From positions 1-64,000 of the forward strand of contig JAFQDK010000005.1 of NCBI GenBank assembly GCA_017399305.1: a DNA stretch of 64,000 nt. Direction: 5' to 3'. The notes below the pieces were generated by a model. That model did not search any database and was not told where the DNA came from. It worked only from the letters and a program-made list of their open reading frames with translations. This document shows, piece after piece, positions 7,482 through 17,200 of the stretch. How positions within the stretch are numbered: position 1 is the stretch's first letter; every line of letters starts with the position of its first letter. The position numbers and the translations under genes were made by a program. The DNA comes from Clostridia bacterium (GTDB lineage: Bacteria; Bacillota; Clostridia; Oscillospirales; CAG-272).

Positions 7482-7778
7482 ATGGACAGAAAACAGAGAT
7501 TTGAGGGCGGTATACTTGCTACGTTGTCGATAGTACTTGTCAGTGTTTTTGTATTGTCGGTACATATGTATGATTATCTTGAACAAGGAACAAGTGATGG
7601 AGCGCTTGCCGTGTTCGCAGATAATGTACGCAATTTTATAGATAACAATGAAGCAGTTGCTGTTTTTTTAGGTACTGAAGAAACCGAAGCACCGGAAGAA
7701 ACTGATAGTGTGGCAATCGCTGAAGAGGCAGCTTTATATATCGAAAGGTATAACAGTATATATGAAAGTCTTAAATAG
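7482..7778 (+). CDS. Small single-pass membrane protein of unknown function
   Basis: ATG 7482 has an excellent AGGAGGTG site. The 98-residue product has a short cytoplasmic start (MDRKQRFEGG), one hydrophobic segment (about 11-30) and an acidic outside part rich in Glu and Thr (TEETEAPEETD). Its last 17 bases overlap the next gene, an M50 protease, so the two are translationally coupled. In sporulating bacteria the protease SpoIVFB is paired with the regulator SpoIVFA, which is much larger and has an M23-type domain. This protein has no such domain but could be a partner or substrate of the protease. I do not recognise the family. Confidence 0.75.
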   Translation: MDRKQRFEGGILATLSIVLVSVFVLSVHMYDYLEQGTSDGALAVFADNVRNFIDNNEAVAVFLGTEETEAPEETDSVAIAEEAALYIERYNSIYESLK

Positions 7779-8358
7779 AGCATTGCATATATTCATATGT
7801 GCAATGCCGCCGATTCTGTTTTGTATATGTAGCGGAGAATTAATGTTACCAATGGCAATCGCAGTGATTTTACACGAATTAGCTCATCTGGCAGTGCTTC
7901 ATATACTGAATGGAAGAATAAAGAGCTTTGGCGCTGCACCGTTTGGACTATGTATAGAATATGATTCAAGCTCGCTTTCTCTCAAAGGGGAAGCTTTGGT
8001 AAATGCCGCAGGGGGTATAATTAATCTGTTTTTTGCAGCGGCATCAGTGGTATTATATTGTATTTTTAGAGTTGATTTGCTGAATTTTGGTATAGTTAGT
8101 TTTCTTGTTGCACTTGTGAATCTTATCCCTGCAGAGCCGCTTGATGGCGGTAAACTTTTGCATCTTGGTATAGCGTCGGCATTTAATCCATTTGTTGCTT
8201 GTAAGGTATCGGCGATAGTAACCTATGTTTTTGGATTTATGATATTTCTTTTTTCATCATATATGTTGCTCACATCGGTAAGCGGGATATATCCGTTACT
8301 ATTTTCGGTGTATATTTTTGTGTGTAATTCAAAAACACTTGAAAAAGTATATTTGTGA
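7762..8358 (+). CDS. M50 family (SpoIVFB-like) intramembrane metalloprotease
   Basis: I chose ATG 7762 (MKVLNRALHIF), inside the end of the preceding gene, giving 198 residues; the frame is open further upstream but without a ribosome site. The zinc motif HELAH appears near residue 38, and the second ligand motif LVNLIPAEPLDGGK near residue 125. This is the site-2 protease arrangement, and the short length with no PDZ domain resembles SpoIVFB, which activates a sporulation sigma factor. Five or six hydrophobic segments are visible. Since only motifs are seen, a housekeeping M50 role remains possible. Confidence 0.82.
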   Translation: MKVLNRALHIFICAMPPILFCICSGELMLPMAIAVILHELAHLAVLHILNGRIKSFGAAPFGLCIEYDSSSLSLKGEALVNAAGGIINLFFAAASVVLYCIFRVDLLNFGIVSFLVALVNLIPAEPLDGGKLLHLGIASAFNPFVACKVSAIVTYVFGFMIFLFSSYMLLTSVSGIYPLLFSVYIFVCNSKTLEKVYL

Positions 8359-8490
8359 GAAAAAAAGAGAATTACAGAGGATTTTAAAGGAAAACGGAGC
8401 TTTTCGAAAGATAATCGCGCTAAATTGTGGCAGATTTAGACGATTTGCGAAAAAATCCGCAAAAAACAAGATTATTTTTGCTTAAAACTA

Positions 8491-8519
8491 TTGCAATTTG
8501 TATGCGTTTTTAATATAAT
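8491..8519 (+). promoter_or_regulatory. Promoter of the pot operon
   Basis: TTGCAA (8491-8496) and TATAAT (8514-8519) are separated by 17 bases. Transcription would start near 8526. The 130 bases between the M50 stop and this promoter show no gene or clear terminator. Confidence 0.75.
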
Positions 8520-8601
8520 GAGTATCGACACAAATAATATGGGGGAGTCTTCCTCTGTACTATTTAATCGGTTAAAAAGGATGTGTATAAACTTTAAGGA
8601 A

Positions 8602-9717
8602 ATGAGCAAGCTTATTGAACTTGTAAATGTAGCAAAATCTTATGATGAGGCTGTTGTGCTTAAGGGCATAAACCTTTATATCCGTGATAAAGAATTTGTT
8701 ACTCTCCTGGGTCCTTCAGGATGCGGTAAAACCACTACACTTCGCATTATCGGCGGTTTTGAAACTCCTGACGAGGGCGATGTTTTATTTGATGGCAAGA
8801 AAATTAATAATTTGCCTCCTTATAAGCGTACCGTAAATACGGTATTCCAGAAGTACGCACTTTTCCCACATCTTAATGTGTATGAAAATGTTGCGTTTGC
8901 ACTTCGGCTTGCAAAGAAAAGCGAAAAGGAAATTTCCGCAAAGGTAAAGGAGATGCTACGCATCGTCAACCTTGAAGGCTTTGAGCGTCGTAGCGTTGAA
9001 AATCTTTCAGGTGGACAGCAGCAGCGTGTTGCAATTGCACGTGCTCTTGCAAGCGATCCGAAGGTTCTCCTTTTGGATGAACCCCTTGGTGCACTTGATT
9101 TGAAACTCCGCAAGGATATGCAGGTTGAGCTGAAGAAGATACAGCAAAGACTTGGTATTACCTTTGTTTATGTAACTCACGATCAGGAAGAGGCATTGTC
9201 GATGAGTGATACTGTTGTTGTTATGGATAACGGTGTTATTCAGCAGATAGGTACTCCTGAGGATATATATAATGAACCGGCAAATGCTTTTGTTGCCGAC
9301 TTTATCGGTGAAAGCAATATTCTTGACGGAATTATGCACGCAGACGAGCTTGTCGAGTTTGCAGGGCATACTCTCCGCTGCGTAGATAAAGGATTTGCAA
9401 AAGATGAGCCGGTAGACGTCGTTATACGTCCTGAAGACGTTGATATGGTAGATGTTGACAGCGTTCCGATTCACGGAGTTGTTGATACCGTTACTTTCAA
9501 GGGCGTTCATTATGAGATAATTGTGGATGTAGACGGCTTTAAGTGGATGATTCAGACTACAGATTATGCCGAGCCTGGAAAGGTAGTCGGACTTCGCATT
9601 TTGCCCGAAGAGATCCATGTAATGAAGAAGTCTAAGTACTCGAATCTGTACGGTGACTACTCGACCTACTTTGATGAGCTTGACAGCTCCGAGGAGGGTA
9701 CGGGGGATGCAGAATAA
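8602..9717 (+). CDS. potA: Spermidine/putrescine ABC transporter ATP-binding protein
   Basis: The 371 residues from [10 protein letters not shown] contain Walker [10 protein letters not shown] (about 37), the ABC signature LSGGQQQR (about 135), Walker B VLLLDEP (about 155), and a C-terminal TOBE-like regulatory domain. This matches PotA. It powers polyamine uptake with the two permeases and binding protein encoded next. The start is uncertain: ATG 8602 is where family members begin, but AAGGA is only one base away. ATG 8581 and ATG 8539 are in-frame alternatives lying after the predicted transcription start. The 3' end overlaps potB by 11 bases. Confidence 0.92.
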   Translation: MSKLIELVNVAKSYDEAVVLKGINLYIRDKEFVTLLGPSGCGKTTTLRIIGGFETPDEGDVLFDGKKINNLPPYKRTVNTVFQKYALFPHLNVYENVAFALRLAKKSEKEISAKVKEMLRIVNLEGFERRSVENLSGGQQQRVAIARALASDPKVLLLDEPLGALDLKLRKDMQVELKKIQQRLGITFVYVTHDQEEALSMSDTVVVMDNGVIQQIGTPEDIYNEPANAFVADFIGESNILDGIMHADELVEFAGHTLRCVDKGFAKDEPVDVVIRPEDVDMVDVDSVPIHGVVDTVTFKGVHYEIIVDVDGFKWMIQTTDYAEPGKVVGLRILPEEIHVMKKSKYSNLYGDYSTYFDELDSSEEGTGDAE

Positions 9718-10534
9718 GCCACTTATGGCGCGACTCATGGCTGCGCCTCATATCGTTTGGTCGATACTCTTTATAGTTGCGCCAATGCTTTTTGTGTTTT
9801 ACTATGCTTTTACGGACAAGAGCGGCGCATTTACCATGAGTAATATTTTGGAGCTTGGCAGCCCAAGTTATCTGACTATTTTTGCACGCTCAGGCGCGTT
9901 TGCACTTGTTGCTACAGCAATCTGTTTGCTTATTGCTTATCCGCTTGCTTATGCAATTTCTCGTGCAACTCCTCGTATGCAAAAGGTTTATATCATGCTT
10001 ATCATGCTTCCCATGTGGATGAACTTCCTCATTCGTACGTATTCCATCATGGCTATCATTGAGGACACCGGATTTGTGAATAATATTCTGATAAATCTCG
10101 GTCTTGATCCTATCCATATGATAAATACTGATGGCGCAGTTATATTCGGTATGGTGTATAATTATCTGCCGTATATGGTTTTGCCGATACACACTGTTCT
10201 TTCAAAACTTGACAAACGCCAACTGGAAGCGGCAGCTGACCTCGGTTGTACGCCTGCGCAGACCTTTTTAAAGGTAGTATTGCCGCATTCACGTTCCGGA
10301 ATTATTTCTGGAATTACGATGGTTTTTGTACCTTCTGTAAGCACCTTTTATATTTCCCAAAAACTCGGCGGCTCAAGCTTTGATCTTATCGGCGATACCA
10401 TTGAGCGTCAGTTCCAGACTGCTTATAATTATAATCTTGGTGCTGCAATGTCGCTCGTGCTGATGGTTATAATACTTATATCAATGGCGATAATGAACCG
10501 TTATTCTGACGAAGAGGGGAGCGTGGTCGCGTGA
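9707..10534 (+). CDS. potB: Spermidine/putrescine ABC transporter permease PotB
   Basis: ATG 9707 ([10 protein letters not shown]) overlaps the end of potA. The product is 275 residues with six hydrophobic segments. The permease-ATPase contact loop is visible as [25 protein letters not shown], the EAA motif of binding-protein-dependent permeases. It forms the channel with PotC. Its end overlaps the GTG start of potC by 4 bases. Confidence 0.92.
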   Translation: MQNKPLMARLMAAPHIVWSILFIVAPMLFVFYYAFTDKSGAFTMSNILELGSPSYLTIFARSGAFALVATAICLLIAYPLAYAISRATPRMQKVYIMLIMLPMWMNFLIRTYSIMAIIEDTGFVNNILINLGLDPIHMINTDGAVIFGMVYNYLPYMVLPIHTVLSKLDKRQLEAAADLGCTPAQTFLKVVLPHSRSGIISGITMVFVPSVSTFYISQKLGGSSFDLIGDTIERQFQTAYNYNLGAAMSLVLMVIILISMAIMNRYSDEEGSVVA

Positions 10535-11340
10535 AAGCATTGTCTAAAGTTTATACTGCGATTATTTTCCTTATTCTTTATGCCCCCATTGCTGTTATGG
10601 TGTTGTTTTCGTTCAACTCCAGTAACTCAACAGGCGTGTTTACGGGTTTTTCAACTTATTGGTATAAGGAACTTTTCAATGATCCTGCAACCCTTTCGGC
10701 ACTCAAGAATACGCTCATTCTCGCAGTGCTTTCTTCCTGCATCGCAACGCTTATAGGCACCGTTGCGGCAGTGGGAATTTCAAAACTTAAAAGCAAGTAC
10801 ACACAGAATACCATTACCACTGTTACCAATATTCCGATGATGAATCCCGATATTGTAACAGGTATCTCAATGATGCTTCTGTTTGTGTTTGTCAGCACAA
10901 CACTTGGTATGTCGCAGAGCCTCAGCTTCAGCACTGTACTTATCGCGCATATCACATTTAACTTGCCTTATGTTATTCTTTCAGTAACGCCAAAGATTAG
11001 ACAGATGGACAAGCATCTCACTGAAGCTGCAATGGACCTCGGATGTACTCCTTTTCAGGCATTTTGCAAGGTAGAGCTTCCTGCGATAATCCCCGGTATA
11101 ATTTCAGGATTCATCATGGCATTCACACTCTCTCTTGATGATTTTGTTATTAGTTATTTTACTACAGGTAATGGTTTTGAGACTTTGCCGATACGTATTT
11201 ACTCAATGACAAAGAAGCGTGTTACCCCTGATATGTATGCACTTTCTACCCTTATTTTTATCGCGGTGCTTGTATTGCTTATTCTTTCTAATATAGCACA
11301 GGGGGATGGCAATAAGAAGAAAGCGAGGGCGAGAAAATGA
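10531..11340 (+). CDS. potC: Spermidine/putrescine ABC transporter permease PotC
   Basis: GTG 10531 overlaps the potB stop and has GAGGGG just upstream. The 269 residues give six hydrophobic segments and an EAA loop (EAAMDLGCTPFQAFCKVELP). The segment SLDDFVISYFTTGNG is typical of PotC. The stop overlaps the potD start (ATGA). Confidence 0.92.
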   Translation: MKALSKVYTAIIFLILYAPIAVMVLFSFNSSNSTGVFTGFSTYWYKELFNDPATLSALKNTLILAVLSSCIATLIGTVAAVGISKLKSKYTQNTITTVTNIPMMNPDIVTGISMMLLFVFVSTTLGMSQSLSFSTVLIAHITFNLPYVILSVTPKIRQMDKHLTEAAMDLGCTPFQAFCKVELPAIIPGIISGFIMAFTLSLDDFVISYFTTGNGFETLPIRIYSMTKKRVTPDMYALSTLIFIAVLVLLILSNIAQGDGNKKKARARK

Positions 11341-12557
11341 AAAAGCTTTCTTTGATATTTACATTGCTTATTTGCCTTTTGCTTTGCAGTTGCGGAGAGC
11401 AGAGAGCTAAAAAGGTGGTAAATGTCTATAACTGGGGTGAATATATCTCTGACGGCAGTGAAGGTTCACTTGACGCTAATGCTGCTTTCGAGGAGTATTA
11501 TTACGAAACTTATGGCGAAAAAATAGATGTAATCTATACCACATACGCCTCGAATGAGGATATGTATGCAAAGCTTAAGAGCGGCGCAAGCGGATATGAT
11601 GTTGTTATTCCTTCAGACTATATGATTGCTCGTCTTATTGAAGAGGATATGCTTGAAAAGATAGATTTTTCAAACATTCCAAATTACGCAAACATAAGTG
11701 ATGATTTTCGCGGACTCTATTATGATCCAAATGATGAGTATTCTATTCCTTATACCTATGGTATGGTCGGCGTTATCTATAATTCCACTGTTGTAGATGA
11801 ATCTGATACAGGAAAATGGGATCTTATGTGGAACGAAAAGTATAGCGGACGTATTCTTCAGTTTAACAATTCCCGTGATGCGTTTGGTACAGCAATGTAC
11901 AAGCTCGGAATAGATGTTAATACCACCGATGTCGGCGAGTGGAGAACAGCGCTTGAGGAACTCAAAAAGCAGCAACCTGTAGTTCAGGGATATGTCATGG
12001 ATGAGATCTTTAATAAGATGGAGTCGGGCGAGGCGTCTGTTTCTGCATATTATGCAGGAGATTATCTCTGCATGATAGAGAACAACGAAGACCTTGCTTT
12101 CTACTATCCCACAGATGACGAGGGCAATTATGCAACCAACCTTTTCGTAGATGCATATTGTATTCCCAAAGGCGCCGCAAACAAGGAACTTGCAGAAATA
12201 TATATCAATTATATGCTTTCTGAGGAGCCGGCAATAGCGAATGCTGAATACATTTATTACGCCAGCCCCAATTCAGCAGTTTATGACAGCGAAGTTTATA
12301 TTGAAGATATGGGAGAAGAAGCAATGGATATTTTGTATCCGGAAGGCTTTAATTTCCATGATAACTATAATAAGATGAGTTATCATAATCTTGATTCTGA
12401 TACGCTTTCGCTTGTTAATAATCTATGGGAAGAACTTAAGATCAGCAGTGCAACAGGTGAGACGGTCTATATTCTTGCCGTTGCTATAATTGTTGGACTT
12501 GTTGCTTATGCTGTATTCCATGCACTTCGCAAACGTAAGCGCGCAAAGTATTATTAA
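11337..12557 (+). CDS. potD: Polyamine-binding protein PotD with an added C-terminal membrane segment
   Basis: ATG 11337 overlaps potC. The N-terminus (LLICLLLCSCGEQ) is a lipoprotein signal with the modified cysteine near residue 19. NVYNWGEYISDGS and IPYTYGMVGVIYN are typical of PotD, whose mature domain binds spermidine or putrescine outside the cell. The length, 406 residues, exceeds the usual 340-360. The extra end is a strongly hydrophobic segment (ETVYILAVAIIVGLVAYAVF) followed by basic residues RKRKRAK. The protein would thus be held at both ends, by lipid and by a membrane helix. A bidirectional terminator follows. Confidence 0.9.
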   Translation: MKKLSLIFTLLICLLLCSCGEQRAKKVVNVYNWGEYISDGSEGSLDANAAFEEYYYETYGEKIDVIYTTYASNEDMYAKLKSGASGYDVVIPSDYMIARLIEEDMLEKIDFSNIPNYANISDDFRGLYYDPNDEYSIPYTYGMVGVIYNSTVVDESDTGKWDLMWNEKYSGRILQFNNSRDAFGTAMYKLGIDVNTTDVGEWRTALEELKKQQPVVQGYVMDEIFNKMESGEASVSAYYAGDYLCMIENNEDLAFYYPTDDEGNYATNLFVDAYCIPKGAANKELAEIYINYMLSEEPAIANAEYIYYASPNSAVYDSEVYIEDMGEEAMDILYPEGFNFHDNYNKMSYHNLDSDTLSLVNNLWEELKISSATGETVYILAVAIIVGLVAYAVFHALRKRKRAKYY

Positions 12558-12587
12558 AAAAAGGACACCGAAAGGTGTCCTTTTTAG
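12555..12587. terminator. Bidirectional terminator between potD and nadE
   Basis: AAAAAAGGACACC and GGTGTCCTTTTT form a stem with a GAAA loop, with A and T tracts on either side, so it serves both convergent operons. Confidence 0.9.
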
Positions 12588-12588
12588 T

Positions 12589-13320
12589 TTATATTTTAGG
12601 TTTAAAACTTGGCATAAGTTGTAGCTTGAACAGATTGGCCGCGTGCTTTTTGTCAATGATCTCTTTTTTTGCCTTGTCCTCTATTACGCCGGTGCGGATG
12701 TAAACATCAAGTTCAGCGTAGGTGAAACCGAGATTCTCTTCATCTGTTTTTCCGCAAAGACCGTCAATCGGCACTTTGTCAACAAGTTCGCTTGGAAGTC
12801 CCAGCAGTCTGCCGATTTCTTTCACTTCGGTTACCGTAAGATTTGACATAGGAGAAAAGTCGCCTGCTGCGTCACCGTATCTTGTAGAATACCCAACCCA
12901 GTCTTCAGAGAGATTACAGGTATTTACAACTCTTCCGTTCAAAGATTGGCTCACTGCATAAAGTGTTGCCATTCTGATTCTTGGCGGAATGTTTATTTTT
13001 GTCTGGTCGGTAACTTCAAGGTCACTTGGGAAACTCTTCATAAGTCCGTCTACAGCATCCTTTATGTTTACTACATAATGTTTTATTCCAAGGTGGTTAA
13101 CAAGCATATATGCCATATCAATATCATGCTGTTCTCCTTTGGGCATCAGAACACCAATTACTCTGTCTTTGCCCAAAGCCTCAACGCATAGCGCTGCCGC
13201 AATAGAGCTATCCTTGCCTCCTGAAATTCCTATTACGGCGTTGCATCCCTTGCCGTTTTTCTCAAAGAATTCTCTTATCCATTCAACACAATCATTTTTT
13301 ATTTTTAAAGCATCAAACAT
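12589..13320 (-). CDS. nadE: NH3-dependent NAD+ synthetase
   Basis: I use the ATG at 13320 (MFDALKIKND), giving 243 residues; a CAGGAG site lies just upstream within the end of the AraC gene. The ATP pyrophosphatase loop SGGKDS is at about 33-38. RVVNTCNLSEDWVGYSTRYGD and GDFSPMSNLTVTEV are typical of the synthetase, which amidates deamido-NAD in the last step of NAD synthesis. No glutaminase domain is present, so ammonia is the nitrogen donor. The gene begins one base after the AraC-family stop and is probably cotranscribed with it, an odd pairing of a housekeeping gene with a sugar regulator. Confidence 0.93.
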   Translation of the reverse strand: MFDALKIKNDCVEWIREFFEKNGKGCNAVIGISGGKDSSIAAALCVEALGKDRVIGVLMPKGEQHDIDMAYMLVNHLGIKHYVVNIKDAVDGLMKSFPSDLEVTDQTKINIPPRIRMATLYAVSQSLNGRVVNTCNLSEDWVGYSTRYGDAAGDFSPMSNLTVTEVKEIGRLLGLPSELVDKVPIDGLCGKTDEENLGFTYAELDVYIRTGVIEDKAKKEIIDKKHAANLFKLQLMPSFKPKI

Positions 13321-13321
13321 A

Positions 13322-14125
13322 TTATTTATCTCCTGTTGTTTTGTGTTTTTTATATTCGCTTGGTGTTTTTTCCGCGTGCTCTTTAAATACTCTGTTAAAG
13401 TTGCGTATGCTTGTAAAACCGCAGGCAAAGGCTATTTCGGTCATGCTTTTGTCTTGCTTTAAAAGTTGTTTTGCTTCTTGTATACGCAGCGAGTTTATAA
13501 AATCTGTAAAACCAATTTTGAATTTTTCATTGAAAATGCGCGAGAAGTATGTAGGGGAGTAGCCGAATTCGTCTGCGAGGTTTTTTAGTGTTATAGGCTT
13601 GTTATAATTGTCAGCACAGTAGCGTATAAGGCGATATTCAACATTTTGCGTTATAAGCTTTTTTTCTTGCATCGGTACACGCGGGAGAATCTTGCTTAGT
13701 AAAATTGAAGTATACCCCTGTTTAGCACCTTCTATAAACTGTATGTTTTTTTTGAATGTAGTTTGAAAAGCTTCTTTGAAAATTCTCTCAAGCTCGTCAT
13801 CTTCGCCTATGTGAACAACAGGGCATGTCGGCAACATGTTTGCGAAAACACTGTCGTATATAGGGATATCAGGCAGAAAAATAAGTGCATAGTTTTCGAG
13901 GTCGCCCATCATATCAATATAACTGTGGAGTTGCTCCGAAAAAACAACAAGCAGATCTCCCGCGTTCAGTTCGTATTCGATAAGGTCAACCGTGCATCTG
14001 GTATGTCCTTTTTTCAGCCATATTATTTCAATATTTCTGTGCATATGCTGTGGCATATACGGCATAACGTGTCGGTGCCATATATTAAAGCCGTCACGAT
14101 ATTCCAATTGATACTGTATAGCCAT
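13322..14125 (-). CDS. AraC family regulator divergent from the first permuted GH3 gene
   Basis: The 267-residue protein starts at ATG 14125 with GGAGGAG upstream. An N-terminal cupin-like sensor part (HRHVMPYMPQHMHRNIEIIWL, residues about 17-90) precedes two helix-turn-helix motifs in the last 100 residues (ITLKNLADEFGYSPTYFSRIF and MTEIAFACGFTSIRNFNRVF). This is the AraC layout in which a sugar bound to the N-terminal part controls a nearby promoter. It faces the secreted GH3 gene across a short symmetric promoter region. A paralogue faces the second GH3 gene. Confidence 0.9.
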   Translation of the reverse strand: MAIQYQLEYRDGFNIWHRHVMPYMPQHMHRNIEIIWLKKGHTRCTVDLIEYELNAGDLLVVFSEQLHSYIDMMGDLENYALIFLPDIPIYDSVFANMLPTCPVVHIGEDDELERIFKEAFQTTFKKNIQFIEGAKQGYTSILLSKILPRVPMQEKKLITQNVEYRLIRYCADNYNKPITLKNLADEFGYSPTYFSRIFNEKFKIGFTDFINSLRIQEAKQLLKQDKSMTEIAFACGFTSIRNFNRVFKEHAEKTPSEYKKHKTTGDK

Positions 14126-14173
14126 GATTTCTCCTCCGAGTGCAATATACTGCCAGAAAACGATACTATCTTG

Positions 14174-14207
14174 CTTGAATTATATCATATTTTTGCTATA
14201 ATTCAAG
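14174..14207. promoter_or_regulatory. Palindromic bidirectional promoter between AraC-1 and GH3-1
   Basis: CTTGAATTATA (14174-14184) and TATAATTCAAG (14197-14207) are perfect inverted copies separated by 12 bases. Because of the symmetry each strand reads TTGAAT, 16 bases, TATAAT, giving a promoter for GH3-1 on the plus strand and for AraC-1 on the minus strand from the same DNA. It may also be an operator. Confidence 0.75.
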
Positions 14208-14233
14208 TATAAGGATAAAATTTGGAGGCCTGT

Positions 14234-17200
14234 ATGAATAAAATAACAGCGTTACTTTTATCACTTGTGCTTTTATGTGTTTCTTTCTCGTTTGCTGCAA
14301 ATGCATTTACCGTTTCTGACGGTTCAGATATTTCATATGCAGCGGCAAGTGAAAGTATGGTACTTTTAAAAAACGATAATGATGCTTTGCCGTTGAAGAA
14401 TACCGACAAAATAGCCATTTTCGGCGAAGGTCAGGTTTTCACAGACGGACGCACAGGCGGATTTATTTTCATGGGACAAGGAAGCGGAAGCTTCAGATTT
14501 GATGGCACGATCAAAAATCCTTGCGACGTGCTTGCATCTTATGTAGATAATGGGAAACTCGGCGGAGTTTATACTACATTATCTGCATCATATAAAAATG
14601 TGGCAGCTACAGGCAGCGACTTTTCGTATTCACCCACCGATGCAGAATATACTGCGGCAGCAGCATATGCAGATAAAGCAGTATATATAATTAACCGAGT
14701 TGCACATGAAGGCGCAGATGCTGACGAGAGCCTTTTTGAACTCACCTCTAAAGAGCAGTCTGAGCTTACAAAGCTTTGCTCTGCTTTTGGAAATAAGTCT
14801 GTTATTGTAGCCGTAAACAACGGTGTTGCACTGAATATGGGATTTGCCAAGGGCAGAGTAGCGGGAATAGATGTTGATGCCGTAATTGCCGTTCCGTATA
14901 TGGGTATATGCGGCGTAGACGTATTCTGCGAAACTCTTGTAGGCGACATCAACCCCTCGGGCAAGAGCACAGACACTTATGCTAAAAAACTTACCGATTA
15001 TCCGAGTTATAAAGGTTTTTACGAAAATGCATATTATTCGCATTATTATGAAGATATCTATGTAGGCTACCGTTATTTTGAAACTTTCAATGTAGATGTT
15101 GATTATGAGTTCGGCTACGGACTTTCGTATACAACTTTTGATATTTCCGATGTTACGTATTCCGAGGATGGCGGCAATATATCCGTTACCGCAAAGGTTA
15201 CCAATACAGGTGACGTCAGCGGTAAAGAGGTAGTTCAACTTTACTTTGGCGCACCTCAAAAGGGCACAAATGGCGCAGTTCTCTCTAAGGCTTCAAAAGA
15301 ACTTTCCGGATTTGCAAAAACTTCACTTCTTGTGCCCGGTGCAAGCGAAACGGTATCTATAACATTTGATATTGACACTATGGCATCCTACGATGACCTT
15401 GGCACGACAGGTAAAAAGTCCGCATACGTTATGGAAGCGGGCGACTATACCGTCTATGTAGGTAACTCTGTTAAAAATACTGTTGTAGCGGGTGTTCATA
15501 CCGAAGAAACACTTCGTGTAACAGAGCAACTTTCAACACTTTGCGAGCCTTTTATGGTTTTTGACCGTATGACCTTTGACGGAAGCGAAAAGGTCGGCGT
15601 AGATTCAAAGCGTAATACCTCTATACTTCATACGCCTGAAGTTGCAACGATGACTTACCCGAGTGAGCCGATTCAGTTTTCCGAGGTTGTAAACGGTAAT
15701 GCCACTGTAGAAGAGTTCCTTTCTCAAATGTCAAATTTTGAACTTTGTACACTTGCAGGCATGGAAAAGGCATTGCTTGTAGGTTCGTGGGGAGGTAGCG
15801 AAGAGGTACAGGAAAAGTATGGAATCGCACGTGCAGATACTACAGACGGTCCCCAGGGAATAAAGCCAAGTACTATATGCACCGGTATTCCTTCGGCAAG
15901 TGCACTTGCTTGCACATGGAATCTTGACCTTCTGGCAAATCTCGGCGATATGATAGGCAGAGAAGCGCTTATCAGCGATACTGACGTATGGCTTTCTCCC
16001 GGTGTAAATATTCACCGTTTCCCGCTTTGCGGACGTAATTTTGAATACTTCTCAGAAGATCCGTATCTCACAGGTGCAATGGCAGCCGTGATAATCAAGA
16101 ACGTTGAGAAAAACGGCGTTCCTTGCTCAATAAAGCACTTTGTTGCAAATGAGCGTGAGTATTACCGCTCTACAATGGATTGCCGTGTTTCCGAGCGTGC
16201 ACTGCGCGAGATATATCTTCTCCCGTTTGAGATGGGTGTAGAAGCCGGTGTCAGCACCGTAATGACCTCGTATAATAAGCTCAACGGAAAAGAAACCGCA
16301 GAAAGTGCAGAGCTTATCCGCGGAATTCTCCGCGGCGAATGGGGCTTTGACGGTCTTGTTACCACCGACTGGTCAAATGACTCTAACCTTAAAAACGAAG
16401 TAATTGCTGGCAATAATGTTCATTCATCTGTAAACTTTGAGCATCAGGCAAAGAGATATGAACAGCTTGTTGCCGCTGTAAAGGACGGTTCTGTCAGCCG
16501 TTCATTGCTCATTGAAAACTCAACGTATGTTATAAATCTTCTCCTCAAAACTCCTGCCGCAAGAACTCTTGCAAATCCCGAGGTTTGCGTGGTTAAAGCA
16601 AGCGGTGAGAGCAAATTTGAAGCAGAGGACTATTCAAACAAACACAATTTCCCGAGATTTGAGCAAATCAGTTCCGGTACGGCAATGTCATACACACGTT
16701 TCGAGGAAGGCTACACACCTTGGCTGGAATATACGCTTGATGTAGAAGAAGCCGGCAGTTATATTCTGCATGTAAATATGTCAAACGGCTCTACTACTTA
16801 TAATGGCAACGCTCTTCGTGTTTTTGTAAACGGCGAAGAGCAGCAGATGACATATCAGGCGGCAAATACTGGCTCATGGACGACATACACCGTAAAAGAA
16901 GTTGGCAGAGTTGATTTGCCAAAAGGTAAGGTTACTCTTAAGATTAAGTGTAACGATAATGCCAATTGCGGCAACTTCGATTACTTTACGCTTACACCTA
17001 TTACAGAGTGCTATATCGCAATATCTACCGCAGATGAACTCGTTGCACTTATGAGTGATAGCACAAAGTGGAGCGGTAAATACTATCTTACAAACGACAT
17101 CGACCTTACAGGAAAGGCACAGTACCCGATAGGCACATATGCTACCAATTTCAAGGGCATATTTGACGGTATGGGACATAGCATAAAGGGGATTAACCTT

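Noticed and set aside
9007-9738. 243-residue open frame on the minus strand opposite potA/potB
   Set aside because: It overlaps two well-supported genes along most of its length, has no ribosome site or recognisable motif, and arises from the codon pattern of the opposite strand.
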